Shown: positions 33,514 to 43,272, counted from the first letter of the stretch. The stretch is 64,000 bases of DNA from CAZIFG01 sp964539135 (GCA_964539135.1 CAZIFG010000007.1:7663-71662), one strand, 5' to 3'. Made by a program: numbers and translations. The notes: a model not told the origin generated them from the letters alone.

Positions 33514-34587
33514 TTAAACTCTCATTTTTTGTCTTAGGGCATGATCCATCAATACCAAGGCGGCCATTGCATCTACAATGGGGACAGCCCTTGGTAATAC
33601 ACAGGGGTCATGGCGTCCTTTAGCTGCCAATTGTGTTTCTAATCCCATTTTTGTTACGGTCTCCTGCGCTTTAAAAATGGTCCCGGTCGGCTTAAAGGCT
33701 ACTTCAAACAGAATATCCTCTCCATTTGAAATACCGCCTTGAATGCCTCCTGAATGGTTGGTTTTTGTGCGAATTCGATCTTCATCCCAATAAAAGGGGT
33801 CATTGTGCATGGATCCTTTCATTTTAGCGCCTTCAAATCCTGCGCCCACTTGAAAGCCCATGGTTGCCGGAATGGACATCATGGCTTTCGCAAAATCTGC
33901 TTTTAACTTATCAAATACAGGCTCTCCCCAACCTGCAGGTACGCCTCGAATCACCGTTCCGACAATACCGCCTAAAGAATCTCCTTCCTTCCGAGCCGCC
34001 TCTATTGCCTGTATCATGGCCTCATATTCTGGCGCCGGACATCTGACGATATTGCTATCCACCTGTACCCGTGACACCGTTTCCGTATCCACTGCGGCGC
34101 GAATCTCATGAACCTGCTTTACATATGAAATAATCTCCACATTGTACTGCTCTTTAAGCCAAATTTGAGCCACTGCTCCAGCAGCCACTCTGGCAGCTGT
34201 TTCTCTCGCGCTGGCCCGGCCCCCACCCCGATAATCTCGGATTCCATATTTGGCATCATAGGTAAAATCAGCATGAGAGGGTCTATAGACATCTTTTAAA
34301 TGATCGTAGGCTTTTGAGTTTTGATCTTTATTTTGAATGATTAAGGTTAATGGGGTCCCCGTTGTTTTGCCTTCAAAAATACCGGATACAATTTCAACAC
34401 AGTCGCCTTCATCTCGCGGCGTTGTAATGTGACTTTGTCCTGGTCGCCTTCGGTCTAACTCATGTTGAATGTCGGCTTCTGTTAATTTTAAATGAGGCGG
34501 GCATCCGTCAATAATAACGCCCAAGGATTTTCCATGCGATTCTCCCCATGTTGTGATTTTAAAACAGGTCCCGAAACTATTCCCCAC
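33514..34587 (-). CDS. aroC: Chorismate synthase
   Basis: 357 residues. It converts 5-enolpyruvylshikimate 3-phosphate to chorismate with reduced FMN. GNSFGTCFKITTWGESHG at the N-terminus, RRRPGQSHITTPRDE, the YRGGGRASARETAARVAAGA block and GIQGGISNGEDI are all signature segments. It follows the bolA gene by 2 bp, so the two share an operon. Confidence 0.97.
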   Translation of the reverse strand: MGNSFGTCFKITTWGESHGKSLGVIIDGCPPHLKLTEADIQHELDRRRPGQSHITTPRDEGDCVEIVSGIFEGKTTGTPLTLIIQNKDQNSKAYDHLKDVYRPSHADFTYDAKYGIRDYRGGGRASARETAARVAAGAVAQIWLKEQYNVEIISYVKQVHEIRAAVDTETVSRVQVDSNIVRCPAPEYEAMIQAIEAARKEGDSLGGIVGTVIRGVPAGWGEPVFDKLKADFAKAMMSIPATMGFQVGAGFEGAKMKGSMHNDPFYWDEDRIRTKTNHSGGIQGGISNGEDILFEVAFKPTGTIFKAQETVTKMGLETQLAAKGRHDPCVLPRAVPIVDAMAALVLMDHALRQKMRV

Positions 34588-34589
34588 GC

Positions 34590-34856
34590 TTAAGACTTCC
34601 TTTCTGCCGGTGTTATGGCTTGAATTTCTAGAGCATGAATACCCCAGTTTTTAAAGTCTAAAACCGCATAAACCTTCTGATGTCTTTTAATGGTTGAAAG
34701 ACCTTCAAAACAGGGCGAAACCACAATGGCTTTAAAATGAGAATTCCCGCCTTTAGGCGCACTTCGATGCCCGGCATGATGATGACTATTATCTATAATC
34801 TTCACGTAAGTCGCATTTAGGTCATACATGAGCGTTTTGGCAAGTTTATGTTTCAT
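34590..34856 (-). CDS. BolA-family protein
   Basis: 88 residues with the BolA class II KH-like fold: HHHAGHRSAPKGGNSHFKAI with the conserved His cluster, STIKRHQKVYAVL with the RH motif, and IHALEIQAITP. BolA proteins pair with monothiol glutaredoxins in iron-sulfur trafficking. Co-transcribed with aroC. Confidence 0.9.
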   Translation of the reverse strand: MKHKLAKTLMYDLNATYVKIIDNSHHHAGHRSAPKGGNSHFKAIVVSPCFEGLSTIKRHQKVYAVLDFKNWGIHALEIQAITPAERKS

Positions 34857-34892
34857 TGTGAAAACAGTTTAACATAGGCGTTTCTTTTATGG

Positions 34893-34898
34893 TATAAT
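34893..34898 (+). promoter_or_regulatory. -10 box of the PgsA-PssA gene (leaderless type)
   Basis: A consensus TATAAT ends 7 nt before the ATG at 34906 without any Shine-Dalgarno between, so transcription should start at or next to the ATG. Confidence 0.55.
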
Positions 34899-34905
34899 TT
34901 CATTT

Positions 34906-36252
34906 ATGTTCATTAAAAAACAACACTGGGCCAATCTTATTACCTTAAGTCGCATTCTTGGCGTCTGTTTTCTCTTTCTCATTCCGCCGTTTACAACCAA
35001 CAAAATGGTGATTGGGGCTATTCTGCTGTACACGGTACTTGCCCTTACCGATCTTTTAGATGGTTGGATTGCGCGTAAATATAAAACCGTCTCTGATTTG
35101 GGTAAAATTCTCGACCCTTTAGCGGATAAAATTCTCGTCCTTATTTTTTTACCTCTTTTATCTATGGGTGTTATTGGGGCCTTCCCTGTTTTTATTGTAC
35201 TTGCACGCGAATTTGCCATTATGGGCGTTCGGGTTTTTTCAGCTAAACATGGTCTTATTATCCCCGCTAGTCCCTGGGGTAAAATTAAAACCGGTATTGT
35301 GCTCCCGCTTTGTGGCGTTTTATTGGCGCGCATTTCGGTTGAGGCCGTTTCACTGCCTTTGATTTTACAGCCCATCGAATTTTTAAGGCTTTGGGTCTAT
35401 TCCTGGCCCCAATGGATTATTACCGCATGGATTTGGGCCATGGTTCTCTCTACAGTTGTCTCTTTTCTGGATTACTTTTTTAAATTTTTATGGCAACGCC
35501 ATCTTAAGTTGGCTGAAGGAGATGTTAAAAAAGCGAAGAAATCTCTTGCCAGTTATATCCCCAACACCATTACTTTTATTAATTTAATCAGTGGATTTAT
35601 CTCCTGCTATTACTCTCTTCAGGGGAATATTACCCTTGCCGCTGCATGGATTTTAACGGGCGTCCTCTTGGATGCCAGTGATGGTAAAATTGCCCGCGCC
35701 TTAGGTGTTTTCTCTAAATTTGGTGCTCAACTGGATTCTAAGGCGGATTTCATGACTTTTGGGATTGCTCCTGGCGTTTTAATCTTTGCCTTTACCTCCT
35801 CTTTATCTTTTTCCTACGCGCCTTATTTAGGGGCTCTTTTGGGGTTTGCCTTTTATGCCTCTGTTCATTTTAGGCTGCGTCGATTTGATAAGGGCGGGCA
35901 TTCTGACTTTTTTGAAGGCCTACCTTCTCCGGCTGGCGCTACTTATCTTTGCCTTTTTGTTGTGTCTCAGCATCTACACTACCCCATCATTACTCTCATT
36001 ATGGCGGTTATCTGCGCTCTGCTCATGATTTCTACGTTTCAGTACCCTCATAACAGCATTTCTAATAAAGTCCTTCTTTTTCGATGGGCACGCATGCCCT
36101 CTTTGATTTTTTGGTTTGTCACTCTTTTTCAATTGTTTGGAGCGCCTATCCCTGCGACTTTCTTTATTCCTGAAATCTTGTTTGTATTAACAGGACCTTA
36201 TTTATTCGCGCCTGTGATTCTTTACCTATTTCCGATTAAATCCGATCACTAA
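34906..36252 (+). CDS. Fused PgsA-PssA: phosphatidylglycerophosphate synthase and phosphatidylserine synthase
   Basis: 448 residues with two complete CDP-alcohol phosphatidyltransferase domains. Domain 1 (about 1-195) has D52-G53-x2-A56-R57-x8-G66-x3-D70-x3-D74 and reads like PgsA. Domain 2 (about 210-448) has D259-G260-x2-A263-R264-x8-G273-x3-D277-x3-D281 and, with NTITFINLISGF, reads like PssA. A Lys-rich linker joins them at about 195-215. Both headgroup routes would start from CDP-diacylglycerol in the inner membrane. Leaderless-type promoter; a palindromic element follows the stop. Confidence 0.85.
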   Translation: MFIKKQHWANLITLSRILGVCFLFLIPPFTTNKMVIGAILLYTVLALTDLLDGWIARKYKTVSDLGKILDPLADKILVLIFLPLLSMGVIGAFPVFIVLAREFAIMGVRVFSAKHGLIIPASPWGKIKTGIVLPLCGVLLARISVEAVSLPLILQPIEFLRLWVYSWPQWIITAWIWAMVLSTVVSFLDYFFKFLWQRHLKLAEGDVKKAKKSLASYIPNTITFINLISGFISCYYSLQGNITLAAAWILTGVLLDASDGKIARALGVFSKFGAQLDSKADFMTFGIAPGVLIFAFTSSLSFSYAPYLGALLGFAFYASVHFRLRRFDKGGHSDFFEGLPSPAGATYLCLFVVSQHLHYPIITLIMAVICALLMISTFQYPHNSISNKVLLFRWARMPSLIFWFVTLFQLFGAPIPATFFIPEILFVLTGPYLFAPVILYLFPIKSDH

Positions 36253-36259
36253 CAGGGCT

Positions 36260-36404
36260 GGGGCTGTTGGTTGCGAAATGCCTATTTTGGCCATCTGCCG
36301 TGTTATCCTCGTCCTCAAGTCCTCATTTATTATAATAAACTCCGGGCTTTCGAACTCGGAATGCCTTGCATCTGATCCAAACGTAGACATTTCGCAATAG
36401 CCCC
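36260..36404. repeat. Palindromic element, copy 3 (145 bp)
   Basis: Left end GGGGCTGTTGGTTGCGAAAT carries a 3-nt insertion; right end is ATTTCGCAATAGCCCC. It has the longer central version (TTATTATAATAAACTCCGG). It lies between the convergent pgsA-pssA and metG genes, 7 and 11 bp from their stops. Flanking 5-mers GGGCT and GGTTT do not match well, so the target duplication has decayed or never existed. The reading frame open in other copies ends here at a TAG near the right end. Confidence 0.88.
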
Positions 36405-36415
36405 GGTTTAAGGGC

Positions 36416-38038
36416 CTAAAACGGATCTAAAATCAGTTTCTCAACTTGATCTTTTTCAAGACGGCTCGCCACATGAACATAATCATGAATCGCATGATTT
36501 TCACGTATTTCATCTATTTGAGATAAATTTAGATTGGGCTCATTTAAAAAATGTGCCAATTGATGCGTGATTTCGGGTAAAATCGGACTTAAATACACCG
36601 ATAACAGTCTCAGCGCATTTAACCCGGATGTACAGACCGCGGCTGCAGCCTCTGGGCTTTCTTTAACAAGCGCCCAAGGGGCCTTTGCATCAATGTATTG
36701 ATTGACCCTATCTGCAAGCCCCATAATCCCTCTCATGGCTTTGCTGTATCCTAAGGCCTCATAATCTTCAAAAATCTCTGATTTTGCATCCTGGATCGCT
36801 TGAATCAAAGACTTGCCATCTGGATCACAGGTCGTCATCCTGCCGCCACATTTTTTATTGAGTACCGACCCCAACCTGCTGGCAATGTTTATAAATTTTC
36901 CCAACACATCCGAATTTACTCTTAACATGAAATCATCTAAGTTTAAATCGAGATCATCCCGGGTTCCAGACAACTTTGCGGCATAGTAATAGCGTAAAAA
37001 TTCGGGATTTAAATGCTTTAAATAGCTCTTTGCCAGTATAAATGTCCCTCTGCTCTTAGACATTTTTTCGCCATTTACCGTTAAAAATCCATGGACATTA
37101 ATTTTTGAAGGCAACTGATACTTGGAAGCTTGCAACATTGCTGGCCAAAACAAGGTATGGAAATAGACAATATCTTTTCCGATAAAATGATGGATTTCAT
37201 AGGCACCAGATCGCCAAATTTCTTCTAATTTTTCAGTTGCTTTCACACAGTCCAATGTTGCTGAAATATACCCTACAGGTGCGTCTAACCATACATAAAA
37301 ATATTTGGCGCTTGTTCCTGGGATTTTAAATCCGAAATAAGGCTCATCTCTGCTAATGTCCCAATCCTTTAAGCCCGCATCAAACCACTCCTGGAGCTTC
37401 TTTTTTACATCTTCCTGGACCACGCCTGTTTCTAACCAGTCTTTAATCCCGGATTCAAATTTTGAAACTTGAAAAAAATAATGCTCGGATTTTTTGACCA
37501 CAGGACGATCGCCAGATATTACTGAGTACGGCTCGATCAAATCCATAGGGCTGTAGGTTGAAGAACATACTTCACAGGTATCCCCATATTGATCTTTTGC
37601 CTGACAGGATGGACAAGTTCCCTTTACAAATCGGTCTGGCAAAAACATCTTATCTGTTTCTGAATATAGCTGAGCCACCTGTCGGGTGACGATTGCGCCT
37701 GCCTGTTTCGCGCATTCAAATATCGCCTCAGATAACACTCGATTACTTTCTGAATGCGTGGACCCATAATAAGAAAATTGAATGTTAAAGGCCGCAAAAT
37801 CGTCTTGATGTTCCTGCCTGAATTTTTCAACCAACTGCTCCGGTGTTATACCTTCTTTCTTCGCATTTAACATAATGGGTGTGCCATGTGTGTCAGACGC
37901 ACAAATATAGAGACATTCGTTTCCCAATAGACGCTGGACTCTCACCCAAATGTCCGTTTGAATATACTCGACCAAATGCCCCAAATGAATGTGCCCATTG
38001 GCATATGGCAAAGCTGAAGTCACCAGTAGCTTTCTCAC
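36416..38038 (-). CDS. metG: Methionyl-tRNA synthetase
   Basis: 540 residues, the form without a C-terminal tRNA-binding extension. YANGHIHLGHLVEY holds the HIGH-type motif (about residues 12-25), a zinc knuckle is formed by GTCPSCQAKDQYGDTCEVC (about 139-157), and GEKMSKSRGTFILA is the KMSKS loop. It charges initiator and elongator tRNA-Met. It overlaps the tyrS stop by 4 nt, so the two synthetases are coupled. Confidence 0.96.
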   Translation of the reverse strand: MRKLLVTSALPYANGHIHLGHLVEYIQTDIWVRVQRLLGNECLYICASDTHGTPIMLNAKKEGITPEQLVEKFRQEHQDDFAAFNIQFSYYGSTHSESNRVLSEAIFECAKQAGAIVTRQVAQLYSETDKMFLPDRFVKGTCPSCQAKDQYGDTCEVCSSTYSPMDLIEPYSVISGDRPVVKKSEHYFFQVSKFESGIKDWLETGVVQEDVKKKLQEWFDAGLKDWDISRDEPYFGFKIPGTSAKYFYVWLDAPVGYISATLDCVKATEKLEEIWRSGAYEIHHFIGKDIVYFHTLFWPAMLQASKYQLPSKINVHGFLTVNGEKMSKSRGTFILAKSYLKHLNPEFLRYYYAAKLSGTRDDLDLNLDDFMLRVNSDVLGKFINIASRLGSVLNKKCGGRMTTCDPDGKSLIQAIQDAKSEIFEDYEALGYSKAMRGIMGLADRVNQYIDAKAPWALVKESPEAAAAVCTSGLNALRLLSVYLSPILPEITHQLAHFLNEPNLNLSQIDEIRENHAIHDYVHVASRLEKDQVEKLILDPF

Positions 38039-39234
38039 AAGGTGCTTCCTTCGGCCACGAGACGATAAAATTTTCGTTTTCCTATTTTCAGTACGTGCTG
38101 ATTCACAGGTGTGAACATCGCATCATGTCCCATCACTTTTTCCCCATCTATCGTCACGGCCCCCTGTTGAATCAATCGCCCCATTTCTTTTTTAGACTCT
38201 ATCCATCCTTTTTCAAGCGCAAAATTTACAATTTGAATGGGCTTCCCTGCCTCTAGAACACACTCTGGCATTTCACTGGGAATGCCTTTTTGAGAAAAAA
38301 TGCGTTCAAATTCTGCAGCTTCATATTCTGCAGCATCTTCGGAATGCAATTGGGAAATAATGGCTTTCGCCAAACGTATTTTATAGGTTCTTGGATTTTC
38401 ACCAGCCTTCATTTCTGAACTCATTTTTAAGAGGTCTTTATCTGAATAATCCGTTAATAGAGCAAAATACTTATTCATCACCTGATCGGGTATAGACATG
38501 AGTTTTCCGAACTGTTCTTTGGGGGATTCTAAGATGCCAATATAATTATTTAAGGACTTACTCATCTTCTGAACACCATCTGTCCCTTCTAAAATGGGGC
38601 AGGTGATAATAATTTGCTCCAAACCTGATGCATACTCTCTTTGTAAATGTCTGCCCATTAACAAATTAAATTTTTGATCTGTCCCCCCAATTTCCACCTG
38701 GCTCTTTAAATGTACGGAATCATAACCTTGAAGCAAAGGATATAAAAATTCATGCACGGATATGGATTGGTTGCCTTTGTAGCGTTTTTCAAAATCGTCT
38801 CTTTCTAGCATTCTTGCCACCGTATATTTTCCAGCCAGCTGAATCAGATCCACCGCAGATAGCTTATCTAACCACTCTGAATTGTACACAATGGTGGTTT
38901 GCTCCGGATTTAAAACCTTAAAAACTTGCGCAATGTACGTTTCTGCATTTTTGGCGATGGCTTCTCGATCCAAAGGCTTACGGGTTTCTGATTTTCCTGT
39001 AGGATCGCCTATCATGGCTGTAAAATCGCCAATTAAAAAGAGTACCTTATGGCCCAAATCTTGAAACTGTCTTAGTTTTTTTAAAATAACCATGTGTCCC
39101 AAATGTAAGTCGGGTGCAGACGGATCCGCTCCAAACTTAATGGTTAATTTTTTTTCACCTGAGCTCAATGTTTCCGCTGACTCTTTGGGAATTATTTCCT
39201 CTATCCCACGGGTTATGGTTTGCCATGTTGTCAT
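38035..39234 (-). CDS. tyrS: Tyrosyl-tRNA synthetase
   Basis: 399 residues from the ATG at 39234; a TTG two codons earlier (39240) is an alternative. HLGH is at residues 44-47, the KMSKS motif is in GVQKMSKSLNNYIG, and an S4 RNA-binding domain lies at the C-terminus (KEMGRLIQQGAVTIDGEKV). The order HLGHMVILKKLRQFQDLGHK suggests the TyrZ-type rather than the E. coli TyrS type. A TATAAT box at 39254-39249 lies 14 nt before the ATG and overlaps the divergent -10 box of the penicillin-binding protein gene. Confidence 0.94.
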   Translation of the reverse strand: MTTWQTITRGIEEIIPKESAETLSSGEKKLTIKFGADPSAPDLHLGHMVILKKLRQFQDLGHKVLFLIGDFTAMIGDPTGKSETRKPLDREAIAKNAETYIAQVFKVLNPEQTTIVYNSEWLDKLSAVDLIQLAGKYTVARMLERDDFEKRYKGNQSISVHEFLYPLLQGYDSVHLKSQVEIGGTDQKFNLLMGRHLQREYASGLEQIIITCPILEGTDGVQKMSKSLNNYIGILESPKEQFGKLMSIPDQVMNKYFALLTDYSDKDLLKMSSEMKAGENPRTYKIRLAKAIISQLHSEDAAEYEAAEFERIFSQKGIPSEMPECVLEAGKPIQIVNFALEKGWIESKKEMGRLIQQGAVTIDGEKVMGHDAMFTPVNQHVLKIGKRKFYRLVAEGSTL

Positions 39235-39248
39235 GCGCAATATGGTAC

Positions 39249-39256
39249 ATTATACT
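39249..39256. promoter_or_regulatory. Overlapping divergent -10 boxes of tyrS and the PBP gene
   Basis: Minus-strand TATAAT occupies 39254-39249 and plus-strand TATACT 39251-39256, so the two promoters share bases and cannot both be bound at once. This would couple tyrS-metG and PBP expression in a mutually exclusive way. Confidence 0.45.
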
Positions 39257-39330
39257 TATGAGCCACACAACTTAAAAAAATGAGCATTGTTCAGGTGCTC
39301 TGTAAGGGTGTCAACTGGAGTCTTTATAGT

Positions 39331-41478
39331 ATGATTTTTAGATCACGATATTCGATAGGTAAAGTCGCCAACTCAAAACGAGGCTCTCGTCGCTCTGCTG
39401 GCGCTAAGCATCAAGCCAAAAAAAACCGATCCAAATGGATTGAAAAATTCTCTAAAAAACTTTTTTATTATGGGGGCATTTTTTTCGGCGGCGGTTTTAT
39501 TTTCGCAGTTATCCTTTTCTATATTGGATCTTTAGGATTGCCCGATGTGGATCAAATTCAAAATTATGTCCCAAATGAAACCACTAAAATTTACTCTGAA
39601 GATAATGTCGTTCTTGCTCAACTTCATTTAGAAGAAAATCGTGTCCCTATTGATCTTAATGATATCTCTCCCAGTGTTCTTAAAGCTGTTGTGGCCATGG
39701 AAGATTCTAATTTTTATAGCCACCATGGTGTGGATGTTTTTGGCATTTTTCGTGCTTTTTTTGTTAATATGGCCGCTGGGTCCTTTGTTGAAGGTGCGAG
39801 TACTATTACACAACAGCTTGCACGAAATATCTTTCTTCATCGGAAGAAAAAACTTTTTAGAAAGGTTCAAGAAGCGATTTTAGCGGTTAAAATTGAACGC
39901 CGATATACTAAAACTGAAATCTTAGAGCTTTACCTCAACCAAGTTTACTGGGGCCATAATGCCTATGGGATTGAATCGGCTGCTATCCTTTATTTTGGAA
40001 AACCTGCCAAAGAATTAACCTTAGGAGAGTCTGCTATGTTGGTTGGCCTTCTTTCAGGTCCCGAACTTTATAGCCCTATTAAGAATTTTTCTCGTGCCAA
40101 AAAACGTCAGCGCCTTGTTCTAGATCGCATGCGACAACTTAATATTATTGACCAAGAAACCTTTGTCCAAGCCTATAATCAAGAAATTAAAGTCAGGCCA
40201 CGATCCGCATCTAAGCATCTTGCACCTTATTTTACTCAGTACATTATTGCTAAACTGATTGGCATGTACGGAGAAGAAGCCACCTATACCGGAGGGCTCA
40301 AAGTCTATACCACCTTAAATTACCGCATGCAGGCCAAAGCTGAAGCTGTTGTGAACCAGTGGGTTGAATATGGGCATAACCCCAACTTTGTTCAAGGCTC
40401 CCAGGTTTCCAGCTTAAATTATGGACAAGCTGCTATTCTTGCTATTGATCCTCGAAACGGCTACATCAAGGCCATGCAAGGCGGTCACGATTTTATTAAT
40501 AATCAATATAACCGAACCATACAATCCAAACGTCAACCAGGATCTGCCTTTAAACCCTTTTTATATTTAGCGGCCTTAGAAAAAGGATTTTCACCGGGTT
40601 CTTTTGTGGATGATACGCCTGTCACCTTTTCAACGTTTCAAGGTCCTTATTCGCCTAAAAACTATACCGATACCTTTATGGGGCGCATTACCTTGAAAAA
40701 AGCCCTAGAGAACTCGATTAACGTTGTTGCGATTAAACTCAATGCCTTGATGGGCCCTCAGGCCATGGTGAGCGTTGCCCGACGTGTGGGTATTAAATCT
40801 CCGCTTCAACCTATTTTATCCCTCCCGCTTGGATCTAATGAAGTTAACATGCTAGAATTGGTCTCTGCTTATGGCGTTTTCGCCAATGATGGCATTCGTG
40901 TGGAGCCCTCCGGTATTATTCGCATTGAAGATAGAGAAGGCAATGTTCTTTATGAGAATAAGGCCACTGGCGAACGCGTTTTTGACTCTAACATTATCGC
41001 AGCTTTGGTTGACATGCTTCGCGGCGTTATCACAGACGGAACCGGAAAAGCAGCTAATTTACCCCGTCCTGTTGCCGGTAAAACAGGAACAACCTCCGAT
41101 TATCGAGATGCCTGGTTTATTGGATTTGTCCCTCAATTGGTGTGCGGGACTTGGGTTGGAAATGATAATAACACCCCTACCAATCGCATTACAGGCGGCT
41201 CTGTTCCCGCTATGATGTGGAAGGACTTTATGATTGAAGCGCTTAAAGGAATGCCGCCTCAACAATTTACGCATGTTGAAGATATGGTGACGATTCCTGT
41301 TGATTGGGAATCTGGCAAGCCTGCCGACGCCAATACGCCCCCTGAGCGCGTTACTCAAGAACAATATTGGAAAGGCACACAACCTGATAAAGTTGCTGAA
41401 CCCGATAACGCAACAAATTCTGGCGGAAAACCTGCCCAAAGCAATGAAGCCATTATTGACACTTTTCATTCTAACTAA
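39331..41478 (+). CDS. Class A penicillin-binding protein (PBP1A-type)
   Basis: 715 residues from the ATG at 39331, which has GGAG 10 nt upstream; an earlier in-frame ATG at 39280 lacks a ribosome-binding sequence. A basic cytoplasmic head, a membrane helix (about 45-70) and a GT51 transglycosylase domain (VVAMEDSNFYSHHGVD, EGASTITQQLARNIFL) come first. The transpeptidase domain has SAFKP (SxxK), NSIN (SxN-type) and KTGTTSDYRD (KTG). It polymerises and cross-links peptidoglycan. Confidence 0.93.
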   Translation: MIFRSRYSIGKVANSKRGSRRSAGAKHQAKKNRSKWIEKFSKKLFYYGGIFFGGGFIFAVILFYIGSLGLPDVDQIQNYVPNETTKIYSEDNVVLAQLHLEENRVPIDLNDISPSVLKAVVAMEDSNFYSHHGVDVFGIFRAFFVNMAAGSFVEGASTITQQLARNIFLHRKKKLFRKVQEAILAVKIERRYTKTEILELYLNQVYWGHNAYGIESAAILYFGKPAKELTLGESAMLVGLLSGPELYSPIKNFSRAKKRQRLVLDRMRQLNIIDQETFVQAYNQEIKVRPRSASKHLAPYFTQYIIAKLIGMYGEEATYTGGLKVYTTLNYRMQAKAEAVVNQWVEYGHNPNFVQGSQVSSLNYGQAAILAIDPRNGYIKAMQGGHDFINNQYNRTIQSKRQPGSAFKPFLYLAALEKGFSPGSFVDDTPVTFSTFQGPYSPKNYTDTFMGRITLKKALENSINVVAIKLNALMGPQAMVSVARRVGIKSPLQPILSLPLGSNEVNMLELVSAYGVFANDGIRVEPSGIIRIEDREGNVLYENKATGERVFDSNIIAALVDMLRGVITDGTGKAANLPRPVAGKTGTTSDYRDAWFIGFVPQLVCGTWVGNDNNTPTNRITGGSVPAMMWKDFMIEALKGMPPQQFTHVEDMVTIPVDWESGKPADANTPPERVTQEQYWKGTQPDKVAEPDNATNSGGKPAQSNEAIIDTFHSN

Positions 41479-41499
41479 ATTTTAACTTAAGGAGCCCTT

Positions 41500-42447
41500 A
41501 TGACCTCGTCTCACTATCGCGTTATTATCATTGGATCTGGACCTGCCGGCCACACCGCTGGTATTTATACCTCCCGCGCCCTCTTATCCCCCTTAATGCT
41601 TGAGGGTAATATGGCGGGTGGCGTTGCCGCTGGAGGACAGTTAACCACCACCACAGAAGTTGAAAATTTTCCTGGATTCCCCAATGGGATCAATGGATTT
41701 GAATTGATGATGGCCATGAGAGCTCAATCGGAGCACTGTGGATGCGAGATTCGAACTAAAACCGTTACCTCTGTTGATTTATCTCAGCGGCCATTTTCTG
41801 TTATTACGGAAGAAAATGACCGTTTTACGGCAGATTGTCTTATTATTGCCACCGGTGCTACCGCTAAACGCCTTGGCGTTAAAGGCGAGTCTTTATTCTG
41901 GCAAAAAGGCATTTCTGCCTGCGCTGTTTGCGATGGTGCCCTCCCTATTTTTAGGAATAAGCCTTTGGTGGTTATTGGTGGTGGCGACTCCGCTTGTGAA
42001 GAAGCTTCTTTTTTAACTAAATATGCAAGCCATGTCACCCTTGTTGTACGAAAAAACCATCTTAGAGCCTCTAAAGTCATGCAAGAGCGTGTTTTTGCGA
42101 ATCCTAAAATTAGCATCCTCTGGAATTCAGAACTTCAAGAAGCTCTTGGAGATACCTTACTCCATTCCGTCTCTCTTATTAACACGCTTACAAATGAGAC
42201 ATCTATTGTGCCCGCAAATGGCCTTTTTTATGCGATTGGCCATAGCCCTAACACAGCCTTCTTAAATGGGCAGTTATCGACGGATGAAACGGGTTATATT
42301 TTAACCACACCAGGAAAGACCACAACCTCTGTTCCTGGCGTCTTTGCTTGCGGAGACGTTCAAGATAAATATTACAGACAAGCCATTACAGCAGCAGGCT
42401 CTGGATGTATGGCGGCTATTGAAGCCGAGCATTTCCTTCTTTCTTAA
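41500..42447 (+). CDS. trxB: Thioredoxin reductase
   Basis: 315 residues, standard low-molecular-weight TrxB. The FAD-binding GSGPAGHTAGIYTSRA is at residues 11-26, the redox pair CAVCDG at about 137-142, the NADPH loop VIGGGDSACEEA follows, and the C-terminal GVFACGDVQDKYYRQAITAAGSG closes the FAD site. It reduces thioredoxin with NADPH. An AAGGAG precedes the ATG. Its last 32 bp overlap the convergent lgt. Confidence 0.95.
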   Translation: MTSSHYRVIIIGSGPAGHTAGIYTSRALLSPLMLEGNMAGGVAAGGQLTTTTEVENFPGFPNGINGFELMMAMRAQSEHCGCEIRTKTVTSVDLSQRPFSVITEENDRFTADCLIIATGATAKRLGVKGESLFWQKGISACAVCDGALPIFRNKPLVVIGGGDSACEEASFLTKYASHVTLVVRKNHLRASKVMQERVFANPKISILWNSELQEALGDTLLHSVSLINTLTNETSIVPANGLFYAIGHSPNTAFLNGQLSTDETGYILTTPGKTTTSVPGVFACGDVQDKYYRQAITAAGSGCMAAIEAEHFLLS

Positions 42448-43207
42448 GCAGCAGCTCCATTCCGATTCCAAACCCTATCATCACCAAGGATAGGATTTGG
42501 CCCATGCTGATGAGATTAAAAAAAAGCCCCACTTGCAGATCAGGTTCTCTAAAATTCTCAAGAAAAAGCCGGAAAGCCCCATACCCTATGCAATAGAACC
42601 CAAATAATTGTCCGGGTTTCAACACCCACTTCTTTTTGATGTAGATTAAGATTATAAATAGCATTACACCCTCTAATGCGGCTTCGTATAATTGAGAGGG
42701 ATGTCTTGGCAAAGGACCTGCTCCGGGGAAAACCATACCCCAAGGCTGCAAGGTGATGCGTCCTACCAATTCTCCGTTAATAAAATTAGCAATTCGTCCA
42801 CAAAAAATACCGATTGTGCTGCCTATCCCCAAAATATCAATTAACGATAAAAATGATTTTTTTGAGCTCCGAGAATACCACAACGTTGCTAAAAATGCGC
42901 CTAAGGCGCCGCCATGGTAGGCCATTCCGCCTTGCCAAAAAGCAAAAATAGATGCAGGGTTTTGCATATAGTAGGTAAGGTTATAAAACATCACATATCC
43001 TAACCTTCCGCCTATTAAAATTCCCAACACCACCCAGCTTACAAAGTTGCTCAAATCATCAAATGTCATGCTCAACTTGGTTTTGAATTCATTTCTAAAC
43101 AGCGCCGCAGCCCCTAAAATCCCCACCACGTACGCAACACCATACCACCGAATGGCTACAGGGCCCAATTGCACAATAACAGGATCAATTTGAGGATAAT
43201 CTAACAT
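42416..43207 (-). CDS. lgt: Prolipoprotein diacylglyceryl transferase
   Basis: 263 residues with seven membrane helices. IRWYGVAYVVG near the N-terminus, LIGGRLGYVMFYN, the GGMAYHGGALGA block and FCGRIANFINGELVGR with the essential Arg are clear Lgt signatures. It adds diacylglycerol to the lipobox Cys of lipoproteins such as those at 7213 and 12946. TGGAGG precedes the ATG. The 3' end overlaps trxB by 32 bp. Confidence 0.95.
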   Translation of the reverse strand: MLDYPQIDPVIVQLGPVAIRWYGVAYVVGILGAAALFRNEFKTKLSMTFDDLSNFVSWVVLGILIGGRLGYVMFYNLTYYMQNPASIFAFWQGGMAYHGGALGAFLATLWYSRSSKKSFLSLIDILGIGSTIGIFCGRIANFINGELVGRITLQPWGMVFPGAGPLPRHPSQLYEAALEGVMLFIILIYIKKKWVLKPGQLFGFYCIGYGAFRLFLENFREPDLQVGLFFNLISMGQILSLVMIGFGIGMELLLKKEGNARLQ

Positions 43208-43257
43208 ATGGCCTCCAGTTCAAACTTTCTTTATTTATCTTTAGAGTCGTTTTCTGC

Positions 43258-43263
43258 TATAAT
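43258..43263 (+). promoter_or_regulatory. -10 box of the fliH-fliI-fliJ operon (leaderless type)
   Basis: TATAAT ends 9 nt before the ATG at 43273 and no Shine-Dalgarno is present. Confidence 0.5.
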
Positions 43264-43272
43264 ATCAGAACT

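Noticed and set aside
36255..36409. A 5-bp target duplication for copy 3
   Set aside because: Flanking 5-mers GGGCT and GGTTT agree at only three positions, so it is not counted as support.
39258..39275. Short frame (M-S-H-T-T) after the PBP promoter as a leader peptide
   Set aside because: Five codons without regulatory residues or hairpin; chance ATG after a -10 box.
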